This document shows positions 1 through 5,609 of a stretch of DNA of 5,609 bases, in pieces (the stretch's first letter is position 1; every line of letters begins with the position of its first letter). Position numbers and translations under genes: made by a program. The notes under the pieces were generated by a model. That model ran no database searches. It was not told the origin of the DNA and saw only the letters and a list, made by a program, of their open reading frames with translations. Source of the DNA: Clostridiales bacterium UBA6468 (GTDB lineage Bacteria; Bacillota; Clostridia; Oscillospirales; Oscillospiraceae); NCBI GenBank assembly GCA_002436765.1, contig DJNI01000006.1:1507-7115 (forward strand), written 5' to 3'.

Positions 1-2243
1 ACGCCGCTGTATTCCAGATATGTACCCCGTCTGAGCAGGGCGGCGGCGCATTTTTCGCAGAGGTAGTCCTCCGTGAGCAGCGCTTCTGGCGCGCCCTCCT
101 CCGTTCCGCCGCAGCGGGCACAGGCGGGAATCGTTACGACCTTCTTTTCAAAGATCCAGTAGGCCGTCCCCGAGGGAACCACCGTGGAAAAGTCGAAGCG
201 GTCGGTCTTGTGACCCTCCAGCTTTCCGTAATTGTAAATGTTGGAGTCCCGTACCCGGATCACATCGTTGTCGAACATCTTTTCCAGCAGCAGATAGTGT
301 CCGCCCCGGGTCCAGTAGCCCTTGCTCTGGACGCAGACCACCGTGTACCCCTCCCGCATGGCGTCTCTGGCTTCCTGCCACTCATAGGTCTTTTCCTTCA
401 GGTAAAAGCCCATCTGCGCCGGGGCGACAACGAACAGCGTGCCGTCGGTGCCGTTCTGGAAGCAGTAGCCGCCGTAGCGGCGGCACATCTCCGGCGGCGT
501 CAGCTCGGTGTCGGACATGTAGGTCGCCAGCATGGCCATGGTGGTGATGCCGCAGCCGTGGGTGGTGATCTTATACCCGCCGTACATGGTGGTGGGGTAG
601 TCCTGCTGGAGGTAAAGCGGGGCTTCCGGGTAGCGCTGGTGCCCCACGTCGGGGTAGAGCAGATCGGAGGCGGTGACCGGGGCGGTCTGCGCCGCCGTGC
701 CCAGGGCAATGGCGCTGTAATTGATCTCGGCGGGGTATTTTTCCCTGGCCTGGGCGATCTTCTCCCCGCCAAGGGCGGCGGTCAGGTCTTTCCGGGCGGC
801 GTCGTACCAGATGTCGGTGCTGCCCTTGAAAAAGACGATGTGATAGCCCAACTCTGAGCGGAGGATGTCCACGTCCCCGCTCTGGCGGTTATCGTCAAAG
901 CACCAGTCGTCCAGCACGGAGGTCAGCTGCCCTTTGCGCAGCTTCTGGTACAGGCCGCCGTTCAGCGCGGAACCGGCGTCCGCGGAATTTTTATTGGCCA
1001 GATCGGCGAAAATCGCGTCTGCGGTGGATTTGTTGTTGCCCCGCAGGCTGTCCTTTTCCAGGGATTTCCGGTAGTCCTCCACCAGCGTCTGGGCAGAGGC
1101 CAGGCAGGTATCCCACAGGTCTTCGGGACAGGTCACGGTGCCGTCCGGGGCGACAGTGACGGTTTCCGTCCCGTCTTCCGGCGCCTGGGGGATCAGCAGA
1201 ATGTGGCGGATGTCCACCAGCTTGCCGCTGTTTCGGGTGATGCCCGCCTCGGCGTAGTCCGACTCATGCTCCGCGAAGTAGGCTTCCACCTCTTCCTCGG
1301 TGGGGTCGATGTAGTAGCTCAGGGCGGTGTCGTACATATAGCCCCGGTTGTACAGCTCCATGCAGGCAGCCAGGTCTTCCGCCGACGCACCGGCGATATC
1401 CTTCGCCAATGCGGAAACGTCGGCAAAACCGTACTGTTCCGCCAGCGTGGCCAGCGTCTGGGGAATGTCCTCCAGATACTGCTCGTGGAGGGTGTTGAGC
1501 CGGTAATTCTTATTGTAGCCGTAGAGATAGGCCGTGGCGGGCTTGCCGGACATGTATTTTTCGTGGTTTTTCATGTTGGGCTGATAGGCTTCCTCGGTGG
1601 GGATGCCCTCGTCCACGCTTTGCAGCGACAGCGCCAGGGCACTGTGCCAGCTGGTCAAAGCCCGCTTCAGAAAATACTGCTGCCAGCTGGCGACGCTATC
1701 GTCAATCTCACAGGGCTGGGTGTCCAGAGGCCGGTCAAAATCCGGAGCGGCTTCGTGTGCCGCCTGGCGGTAGGAGGCGACCTCCATCCAGTAGTAGACC
1801 TGGAGCTGCCCGTTTGTCAGCTGCTCGCTTCCCAGGGTCGCCACCACGGCGGAAGCGTCCACGGAATCCGCCGTATAGCTGCCCTTGCAGGTCACGTCGC
1901 CGGGGCTGCCGTCCGGCGGAACCGTGGCCGGGACGGTGGGCTGGGCAGTCTCCGCCGCCGTGGACGAGGCGGCGGTCTCCGCCTTTACGGGAGACTTTTT
2001 CCCGCAGCCCGTCAGCCCCTGCAAAAGCATGACGGCACACAGGGCTGCTGCCAGGTATTTGGGGCAGCACCGCACAATTGCGTCTGCGAGTCTCAGCCGT
2101 CCTTTTGCCCCACTTCCGCAGTTCCGAAAATGGGAAATACATACAGTATTCCTCCATTTCCGGAACTTTGAATTGGGGCAAAAATCCTGGCTGAGACTTC
2201 TTGACGAATTGTGCGGTGTTGCCCTTTTTGTATTCTCTGTCAT
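1..2243 (-). CDS. Secreted lipoprotein with parvulin (PpiC-like), C39-like peptidase and zinc-ribbon regions; C-terminus cut by window edge
   Basis: The frame is open from an ATG at 2243 to the left edge, giving 747 complete codons. The start is chosen because AGGAA lies 7 bases upstream. Residues 1-80 form an unusually long lipoprotein signal: hydrophobic core 63-77 (YLAAALCAVMLLQGL), then lipobox LTGC with the lipidated Cys at 80. A Thr/Ala/Pro-rich linker follows. Residues about 345-472 resemble a PrsA/SurA parvulin domain, with RHILL near 345-349, FADLAN and NGGLY in the middle, and ELGYHIVFF at the end (His468). Residues about 530-690 resemble Peptidase_C39_2, with Cys564 in THGCGITTMAM, His649 in GGHYLLL and Asp666 in RVRDSN as a likely catalytic triad. 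CxxC pairs at 708/711 and 729/732 suggest a zinc ribbon. By family knowledge it would be anchored outside the membrane, folding or cutting exported proteins; the substrate is unknown. Residues about 7-61 come from the palindrome at 2062-2224. A GTG start at 2075, giving a normal-length signal, is possible but has no clear ribosome binding site. Confidence 0.85.
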   Translation of the reverse strand, partial: MTENTKRATPHNSSRSLSQDFCPNSKFRKWRNTVCISHFRNCGSGAKGRLRLADAIVRCCPKYLAAALCAVMLLQGLTGCGKKSPVKAETAASSTAAETAQPTVPATVPPDGSPGDVTCKGSYTADSVDASAVVATLGSEQLTNGQLQVYYWMEVASYRQAAHEAAPDFDRPLDTQPCEIDDSVASWQQYFLKRALTSWHSALALSLQSVDEGIPTEEAYQPNMKNHEKYMSGKPATAYLYGYNKNYRLNTLHEQYLEDIPQTLATLAEQYGFADVSALAKDIAGASAEDLAACMELYNRGYMYDTALSYYIDPTEEEVEAYFAEHESDYAEAGITRNSGKLVDIRHILLIPQAPEDGTETVTVAPDGTVTCPEDLWDTCLASAQTLVEDYRKSLEKDSLRGNNKSTADAIFADLANKNSADAGSALNGGLYQKLRKGQLTSVLDDWCFDDNRQSGDVDILRSELGYHIVFFKGSTDIWYDAARKDLTAALGGEKIAQAREKYPAEINYSAIALGTAAQTAPVTASDLLYPDVGHQRYPEAPLYLQQDYPTTMYGGYKITTHGCGITTMAMLATYMSDTELTPPEMCRRYGGYCFQNGTDGTLFVVAPAQMGFYLKEKTYEWQEARDAMREGYTVVCVQSKGYWTRGGHYLLLEKMFDNDVIRVRDSNIYNYGKLEGHKTDRFDFSTVVPSGTAYWIFEKKVVTIPACARCGGTEEGAPEALLTEDYLCEKCAAALLRRGTYLEYSG
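2062..2224. mobile_element. 163-bp imperfect palindromic element inserted in frame in the lipoprotein signal-peptide region
   Basis: Two arms of about 79 bp (2062-2140 and 2146-2224) are inverted copies, roughly four fifths identical by eye, around a 5-base loop. The outermost 18 bases read GGGCARCACCGCACAATT on both arms (R marks the one difference), like terminal inverted repeats. Further matching blocks are GTCTCAGCC, TTTTGCCCC, GTTCCG and AAATGG. There is no transposase, so it would be a non-autonomous element such as a MITE or repetitive palindrome. It is open in the lipoprotein frame, and its length preserves that frame. The bases outside the arms would join to encode a standard lipoprotein signal. 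A target duplication is not clear; AAA occurs on both sides but is too short to trust. The alternative is a native cruciform or mRNA hairpin rather than an insertion. Confidence 0.75.
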
Positions 2244-2250
2244 ACCCAGA

Positions 2251-2255
2251 TTCCT
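2251..2255 (-). promoter_or_regulatory. Ribosome binding site fixing the lipoprotein start
   Basis: On the minus strand AGGAA, within AAAGGAA, stands 7 bases before the ATG at 2243. It is the only well-placed site for the long frame, so it sets the start upstream of the palindrome. A small hairpin (TTCGGC-AGT-GCCGAA, 2260-2274) lies immediately upstream of it. Confidence 0.6.
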
Positions 2256-2280
2256 TTCTTTCGGCACTGCCGAAGATTTG

Positions 2281-2308
2281 AAAAAGCAGCCCGGAAAGGC
2301 TGCTTTTT
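2281..2308 (-). terminator. Rho-independent terminator after the DUF1292 gene
   Basis: GCAGCC and GGCTGC pair across a six-base loop. They are flanked by five A and five T, so the stem can extend to 11 bp and end in a T-run on the minus strand. It begins about 25 bases past the stop of the DUF1292 gene. It also lies only about 38 bases upstream of the lipoprotein start, so it should limit read-through into that gene. The A/T symmetry means it could also act on the plus strand. Confidence 0.85.
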
Positions 2309-2333
2309 CCGAACGGGCAGCGCCGCCCCGGTT

Positions 2334-2621
2334 TTACGCTTCCTCGAAGGTCAGGATGTCCTTGTACTTTTCCTTGAACAGGCCGTAGACCGCGTCCAGA
2401 ATCGCCTCATCCTCCACGGCAAGGTAATTTTCATTTTCCTCGTCCACCGGCTCCACCTCGAGGATCACGATCTCGGTGGACGGCTCGTCGGCGGGCATCA
2501 GAATCAGATATTCCTTGCCCTCGTAGGTAAGGCAGTCCAGATATTCAAAGTCCATATCCTGCCCGTTTTCGTCGGTCAGGGTCAGGATGCTTTCTTCGGG
2601 CTCCATGGTTTCGTTTTCCAT
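2334..2621 (-). CDS. Small acidic DUF1292-family protein
   Basis: This 95-residue protein starts at an ATG with AGGAGGG 7 bases upstream (2629-2635). About 30 residues are Asp or Glu against four Lys and no Arg, so it is strongly acidic. The core ILTLTDENGQDMDFEYLD, followed by GKEYLILMPAD and then EIVILEVEP, matches the pattern of the DUF1292 (YrzB-like) family. This family is widespread in Firmicutes and has no established function. No signal peptide or membrane segment is visible, so it is likely cytosolic. In Bacillus, yrzB sits beside the Holliday-junction resolvase gene yrrK; here it stands alone with its own promoter and terminator, divergent from the serine acetyltransferase gene. The family call rests on pattern recognition of sequence and length; its role is unknown. 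Confidence 0.85.
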   Translation of the reverse strand: MENETMEPEESILTLTDENGQDMDFEYLDCLTYEGKEYLILMPADEPSTEIVILEVEPVDEENENYLAVEDEAILDAVYGLFKEKYKDILTFEEA

Positions 2622-2658
2622 AAAAATTCCCTCCTGTTATGGGATTGGTTCTGGGATG

Positions 2659-2687
2659 ATTATACCCGATATGGCCGGGAAATGCAA
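2659..2687 (-). promoter_or_regulatory. Sigma-A-type promoter for the DUF1292 gene
   Basis: On the minus strand a perfect -10 box TATAAT (2659-2664) lies 17 bases from a weaker -35 box TTGCAT (2682-2687). Transcription would begin near 2652, about 30 bases before the ATG, which leaves room only for the ribosome binding site. Confidence 0.75.
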
Positions 2688-2710
2688 GAGGAATGTGCCG
2701 GAGTGTTTCA

Positions 2711-2739
2711 TTGACTTTGCCATTTGCATATGTTAAACT
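2711..2739 (+). promoter_or_regulatory. Sigma-A-type promoter for the serine acetyltransferase gene
   Basis: TTGACT (2711-2716) is spaced 17 bases from TAAACT (2734-2739), with a TG one base upstream of the -10 box as in extended -10 promoters. The start site would be near 2746, about 22 bases before the ATG. Such a short leader leaves no room for the T-box or riboswitch leaders that often control cysteine genes in Firmicutes. The -35 boxes of this promoter and the divergent DUF1292 promoter lie about 23 bases apart. Confidence 0.7.
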
Positions 2740-2753
2740 GAGGCTAAGAACAC

Positions 2754-2760
2754 AAGGAGG
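2754..2760 (+). promoter_or_regulatory. Ribosome binding site fixing the cysE start
   Basis: AAGGAGG is a near-perfect Shine-Dalgarno sequence 7 bases before the ATG at 2768. It rules out the longer in-frame start at 2693, which lies upstream of the promoter. Confidence 0.9.
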
Positions 2761-2767
2761 GATATCC

Positions 2768-3709
2768 ATGACCCCCATTGAAAAGGAAATCGAGGGCATT
2801 GTGGACGGCATTCTGGAGGATTACCGCCACGGCCGGGACATCGACAAGCTCGACCCCTTCCAGCACCCGGACAAGGCCGTGGTCATCGACATGATCGGCA
2901 AGCTCCTGCGCATCGTCTACCCCGGCTCCTCCCGGGACAAAGCCTACCGCATCTACAATTCCAAGCACAACCTCTCCATGCTCATTGAGGACGTGATGTA
3001 CAATCTGAACAAGCAGATCGCCATCGCCCTGCGGGTCGATATGACGGAGCGGGAAGCGCAGGAAACGGCACAGGAGCTGAGCCTGCAGTTCTTCCGGGCG
3101 ATTCCCGGCATCCGGGCGGTGGCCCAGACCGACGTGGAAGCCTTTTACGACGGCGACCCCGCCGCCTTCAGCACGGACGAGATCATCTTCTGCTACCCCG
3201 GGCTGTTCGCCATCACGGTGTACCGGCTGGCGCACGTGCTGTATATGCTGAAGGTTCCCGTGCTCCCCCGGATCATGACGGAGCACGCCCACAGCGTCAC
3301 CGGCATCGACATCAACCCCGGCGCCACCATCGGCCGGTATTTCTTCATCGACCACGGCACCGGCATCGTGGTGGGCGAGACCACGGTCATCGGCGACCAT
3401 GTGAAGGTCTACCAGGGCGTGACCCTGGGCGCGCTGACCACCCGGGGCGGACAGAGCCTGCGGGGAAAGAAGCGCCACCCCACCATTGAGGACAACGTGA
3501 CCATTTACGCCGGCGCGTCCATATTAGGCGGCGGCACGGTGATCGGCCGGGACAGCGTCATCGGCTCCAACGTCTTCATCACCCACTCCATTCCCCCCTG
3601 CACCACGGTAAGCGTCAAGAGTCAGGAGCTGCAATTCAAGCCCCGGAACTGTGAGGGCAACTGCGATTCCTGCCCCAAGCCGGAACCCTTCTGGGAAGGG
3701 CAGAAATAA
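2768..3709 (+). CDS. cysE: Serine O-acetyltransferase (EpsC/CysE type)
   Basis: This 313-residue cytosolic enzyme transfers acetyl from acetyl-CoA to L-serine, giving O-acetylserine, the precursor that cysteine synthase converts to cysteine. An alpha-helical N-terminal half (about 1-150) includes the GDPAA motif. It is followed by EHAHSVTGIDINPGATIG and a left-handed beta-helix of hexapeptide repeats. FFIDHGTGIVVGET contains the conserved Asp195-His196 pair, equivalent to the catalytic pair in E. coli CysE, and YQGVTLGA and KKRHPTI also match the family. The length and N-terminal half fit the clostridial EpsC subgroup. The C-terminus is unusual, with Cys295, Cys299 and Cys302 in NCEGNCDSCP, where E. 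coli CysE has a flexible tail involved in cysteine feedback and cysteine synthase binding. No cysteine synthase gene is in the window. The GtrA gene follows after 57 bp with no terminator between, so co-transcription is plausible. Confidence 0.95.
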   Translation: MTPIEKEIEGIVDGILEDYRHGRDIDKLDPFQHPDKAVVIDMIGKLLRIVYPGSSRDKAYRIYNSKHNLSMLIEDVMYNLNKQIAIALRVDMTEREAQETAQELSLQFFRAIPGIRAVAQTDVEAFYDGDPAAFSTDEIIFCYPGLFAITVYRLAHVLYMLKVPVLPRIMTEHAHSVTGIDINPGATIGRYFFIDHGTGIVVGETTVIGDHVKVYQGVTLGALTTRGGQSLRGKKRHPTIEDNVTIYAGASILGGGTVIGRDSVIGSNVFITHSIPPCTTVSVKSQELQFKPRNCEGNCDSCPKPEPFWEGQK

Positions 3710-3756
3710 TGCTGCGGGCAAGCGTTTCCGCTGCAAAGAGCATACGCAATGATTTT

Positions 3757-3761
3757 GGAGG
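3757..3761 (+). promoter_or_regulatory. Ribosome binding site fixing the GtrA-family start
   Basis: GGAGG lies 5 bases before the ATG at 3767. The upstream in-frame ATG at 3749 has no such site, and its own codons run through this one, so 3767 is preferred. Confidence 0.8.
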
Positions 3762-3766
3762 TACGC

Positions 3767-4168
3767 ATGAAAGAATTTGTCCGCGTCCTGAAATTCACCT
3801 TTTTCTCCATCAGCGCCGGCCTCATCGAAATGGGCAGCTTCGCTCTGCTGAATGAATTTACCCATCTCCCATACTGGCCCTGCTACCTGATTGCCCTGTG
3901 CCTGAGCGTACTCTGGAACTTTACCCTGAACCGAAAGTTCACATTCCAATCCGCTGCCAACGTACCCGTGGCCATGGTAAAGGTTGCCGCCTACTACGTG
4001 GTCTTCACGCCCCTGTCCACCCTTCTGGGGAATTACCTGGCCGGCAGTCTGGCGTGGAACGAATACCTGGTAACGATTATAAACATGCTGCTGAATTTCT
4101 CCACGGAGTTCCTGTATCAGCGGTTTTTCGTCTTCGGCAAGTCTCTGGACAGTGCGAAGCAGGCGTAA
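3767..4168 (+). CDS. GtrA-family four-helix membrane protein
   Basis: This 133-residue protein has four predicted membrane helices at about 9-29, 36-55, 70-92 and 98-117. The family signatures are present: WNFTLNRKFTF after helix 2 (50-60) and its internal echo NFSTEFLYQRFFVF at the end of helix 4 (110-123). GtrA-like proteins (PF04138) are thought to move polyprenyl-linked sugars across the membrane for decoration of surface polysaccharide or teichoic acid. The exact substrate cannot be read from sequence. No glycosyltransferase partner lies in the window. The length is normal for the family. It follows the serine acetyltransferase gene by 57 bp with no visible promoter or terminator between, so it is probably read from the same transcript. 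It converges on recG across a hairpin-rich spacer. Confidence 0.9.
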   Translation: MKEFVRVLKFTFFSISAGLIEMGSFALLNEFTHLPYWPCYLIALCLSVLWNFTLNRKFTFQSAANVPVAMVKVAAYYVVFTPLSTLLGNYLAGSLAWNEYLVTIINMLLNFSTEFLYQRFFVFGKSLDSAKQA

Positions 4169-4180
4169 ATTCATACTGAA

Positions 4181-4334
4181 CTTTAATTAAAATCTTTAAA
4201 AAAGGTTTTAATTGCCCGAAGGGCATGAAGTTCATATGAGACTTGTTTTGTGATTTCTTTCCTTATAAATCACAAAACTGGCAGCGCCAATAGGCGATGC
4301 CTTCTTGATTAAAATCAAAGATTTTAATCAAGAA
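4181..4334. repeat. AT-rich cluster of hairpins in the gtrA-recG spacer
   Basis: This gene-free stretch is clearly more AT-rich than its neighbours and holds successive inverted repeats. These are AATTAAAATC with GGTTTTAATT (4185-4194/4204-4213, one wobble); GCCC-GAA-GGGC (4214-4224); a perfect 12-bp stem GTTTTGTGATTT with its complement (4245-4256/4267-4278); a 9-bp stem with one mismatch (4280-4288/4293-4301); and a perfect 15-bp stem with an AAA loop (4302-4316/4320-4334). The outer blocks at 4182-4197 and 4318-4333 are also inverted copies of each other. None is followed by a T-run, so they are not ordinary terminators. It may be a degenerate small mobile element, a structured RNA or a repetitive intergenic unit. 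The rest of the spacer (4335-4380) shows nothing recognisable. Confidence 0.6.
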
Positions 4335-4381
4335 ATAGTATCAAAAGGAAAAGCAACGTCACGCAGACGGAATAATCCGGC

Positions 4382-4413
4382 AAAAAGCAGGGCACAGAAG
4401 TGTGCCCTGCTTT
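4382..4413 (-). terminator. Rho-independent terminator for recG, probably two-way
   Basis: A perfect 10-bp stem GCAGGGCACA/TGTGCCCTGC (4387-4396/4401-4410) closes on a GAAG loop. On the minus strand it is followed by five T, and it lies just 7 bases past the recG stop. On the plus strand the stem is followed by TTTGTTCGTT, which is T-rich enough to stop transcription arriving from gtrA. Confidence 0.9.
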
Positions 4414-4419
4414 GTTCGT

Positions 4420-5609
4420 TCAATTCATCGTTCCCTCGGAGCGGGCAAACAGGTCGCCGATCCGCTGCCTGAGAGCCTTTGCTTCCGGGGTGTCCGACGT
4501 GCCGTAGGCATCAATCCAATCCGCCGACGCCTGCTGGGCGTCCTTCATGGCGGCAAGGCCGCAGCCTAAATCCGCCACACGGAAGGCAGGCAGGCCGGAC
4601 TGCCGGGAGCCGAAGAAATCTCCGGGACCCCGCAGGCGCAGGTCTTCCTCCGCGATCCTGAAGCCGTCGGTGGTTTTGCACAGGGCTTTTAAGCGCTGGA
4701 GCGTCTCCGGGTTGCGGTTGTGGGTGGTGAGGATGCAGTAGCTTTTCGCCTTGCCCCGGCCTACCCGGCCGCGAAGCTGGTGCAGCTGGCTCAGACCGAA
4801 CCGGTCGGCGTCCTCAATGACCATCAGCGTGGCGTTGGGAACGTCCACCCCCACCTCGATGACCGTGGTCGCTACCATCACGTCCGCTTCCCCACGGGCA
4901 AAGGACGCCATGGCGGCTTCCTTTTCCGCGCCCTTCATCTGCCCGTGAAGCAGCGCAATGCGCAGGTCGGGGAAAACCGTCTGCTGCAAGGTCTCCGCCC
5001 AGACGGAGGCGGCCTTGATGCCCAGCTCCTCGTTTTCCTCCACCGCCGGGCAGACCACGAAGCACTGATGGCCCTCCGCCACCTGCTTGCGGATAAAGGC
5101 GTTGATCCGGGGGCGGTAGCTCTCCCCCACAAGAAAGGTATCCACCGGCTCCCGTCCCGGGGGCAGCTCGTCCAGAACGGACACGTCCAGATCGCCGTAG
5201 AGGATCAGCGCCAGCGTCCGGGGGATGGGCGTCGCCGACATCACCAGCAGGTGGGGATCCTCCCCCTTGGCGGAAAGGCGGCTGCGCTGTCCGACACCGA
5301 AGCGGTGCTGCTCGTCGGTGATGACCAGCCCCAGATTGTCAAACCGGGTGGACTCCGACAACAGCGCGTGGGTGCCGATCACCACCTGAACTTCCCCGGC
5401 GGCGATACGCTCCCGCACGTCCTTTTTCTGCTTCGCCGTCATGGAGCCGGTGAGCAGCGCCGCGGATACCCCCAGAGGGGCGAACAGGGCGTTCAGGGAG
5501 GCGAAATGCTGCTCGGCAAGGATCTCCGTCGGCGCCATCAAAGCGGTCTGTCTGTGGTTCCTCGCGGCGCAGTAGGCGGCGGCCGCCGCCACCATGGTCT
5601 TGCCGCTGC
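4420..5609 (-). CDS. recG: ATP-dependent DNA helicase RecG, C-terminal part (N-terminus outside window)
   Basis: The frame is open to the right edge and ends in TGA at 4420-4422, giving 395 complete codons of a protein usually near 680-700 residues. The helicase core is visible in order. It begins at the edge with SGKT of the Walker A motif. Numbered from the Met at 5595, the rest are APTEILAEQH (21-30), GTHALL (74-79), the Walker B DEQH box (94-97), SATPIPRT (120-127), VATTVIEVGVDVPNA (241-255) and QLRGRVGRG (273-281). The RecG-specific TRG region TTDGFRIAEEDLRLRGPGD (308-326), which couples ATP hydrolysis to branch movement, follows. RecG drives fork reversal and branch migration of Holliday junctions and helps limit unscheduled replication. 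The missing part should hold the wedge domain. All motifs look intact, with no frameshift. Its promoter lies outside the window. Confidence 0.97.
   Translation of the reverse strand, partial: SGKTMVAAAAAYCAARNHRQTALMAPTEILAEQHFASLNALFAPLGVSAALLTGSMTAKQKKDVRERIAAGEVQVVIGTHALLSESTRFDNLGLVITDEQHRFGVGQRSRLSAKGEDPHLLVMSATPIPRTLALILYGDLDVSVLDELPPGREPVDTFLVGESYRPRINAFIRKQVAEGHQCFVVCPAVEENEELGIKAASVWAETLQQTVFPDLRIALLHGQMKGAEKEAAMASFARGEADVMVATTVIEVGVDVPNATLMVIEDADRFGLSQLHQLRGRVGRGKAKSYCILTTHNRNPETLQRLKALCKTTDGFRIAEEDLRLRGPGDFFGSRQSGLPAFRVADLGCGLAAMKDAQQASADWIDAYGTSDTPEAKALRQRIGDLFARSEGTMN

Noticed and set aside
1203..2171. Long plus-strand open frame of 322 codons
   Set aside because: It lies opposite the lipoprotein gene, resembles no family, has low-complexity composition typical of antisense frames in GC-rich DNA, and lacks a good ribosome binding site.
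1735..2181. Minus-strand open frame of 148 codons starting in the palindrome
   Set aside because: It leaves the element in the wrong frame through the lipoprotein coding region and becomes arginine/glycine-rich shadow sequence. The start signal itself is recorded as a finding.
2710..2767. T-box or other riboswitch before the cysteine-synthesis gene
   Set aside because: The predicted leader is only about 22 bases, too short for any known class.
2744..3478. Minus-strand open frame of 244 codons antisense to cysE
   Set aside because: The plus strand encodes a textbook serine acetyltransferase with promoter and ribosome binding site; the antisense protein resembles nothing.
3650..3673. Radical SAM motif in the acetyltransferase tail
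   Set aside because: The CX3CX2C spacing matches, but it sits at the C-terminus of a beta-helix acyltransferase with no radical SAM barrel, so the match is spacing only.
3524..4174. Minus-strand open frame of 216 codons across the ends of cysE and the GtrA gene
   Set aside because: It is antisense to two well-supported genes and has no start signal or family resemblance.
4105..4235. Small minus-strand frame (about 43 codons, starting MNFMPFG) in the spacer
   Set aside because: It has no ribosome binding site and runs into the antisense of the GtrA gene.
4181..4345. CRISPR array
   Set aside because: The repeats are inverted, unequal in length and not regularly spaced, with no direct repeat-spacer pattern.

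Overview
The window looks like chromosomal DNA from a GC-rich, Gram-positive anaerobe of the class Clostridia, probably Oscillospiraceae/Ruminococcaceae. This is inferred from strong AGGAGG-type ribosome binding sites, a lipobox lipoprotein, a DUF1292 protein, an EpsC-type serine acetyltransferase, and a C39-like secreted peptidase domain typical of gut clostridia. The genus cannot be fixed from the sequence alone.

Layout. (1) Positions 1-2243, minus strand: a large secreted lipoprotein, open at the left edge. It joins a parvulin-type prolyl isomerase domain, a C39-like cysteine peptidase domain and a four-cysteine zinc-ribbon-like tail. Its signal peptide coding region is interrupted, in frame, by a 163-bp imperfect palindrome (2062-2224). 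(2) Positions 2281-2621, minus strand: a small, very acidic DUF1292 protein with a good promoter and terminator. (3) Positions 2711-4168, plus strand: serine O-acetyltransferase (cysE/epsC type), divergent from DUF1292 with its own promoter, followed 57 bp later by a GtrA-family four-helix membrane protein. (4) Positions 4169-4380: a gene-free, AT-rich stretch packed with hairpins. (5) Positions 4382-5609, minus strand: a strong, probably two-way terminator, then the C-terminal helicase half of recG, cut by the right edge.

How the genes relate. The acetyltransferase makes O-acetylserine for cysteine synthesis. The GtrA protein is a putative carrier for lipid-linked sugars, and RecG repairs stalled forks. 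These are housekeeping neighbours with no obvious shared pathway. The unusual parts are the multidomain lipoprotein, the palindrome that lengthens its signal peptide by about 55 residues, and the hairpin-rich spacer between gtrA and recG. Removing the palindrome joins MTENTK directly to KYLAAALCAVMLLQGLTGC, an ordinary lipoprotein signal, which is the best evidence that the palindrome is an insertion.
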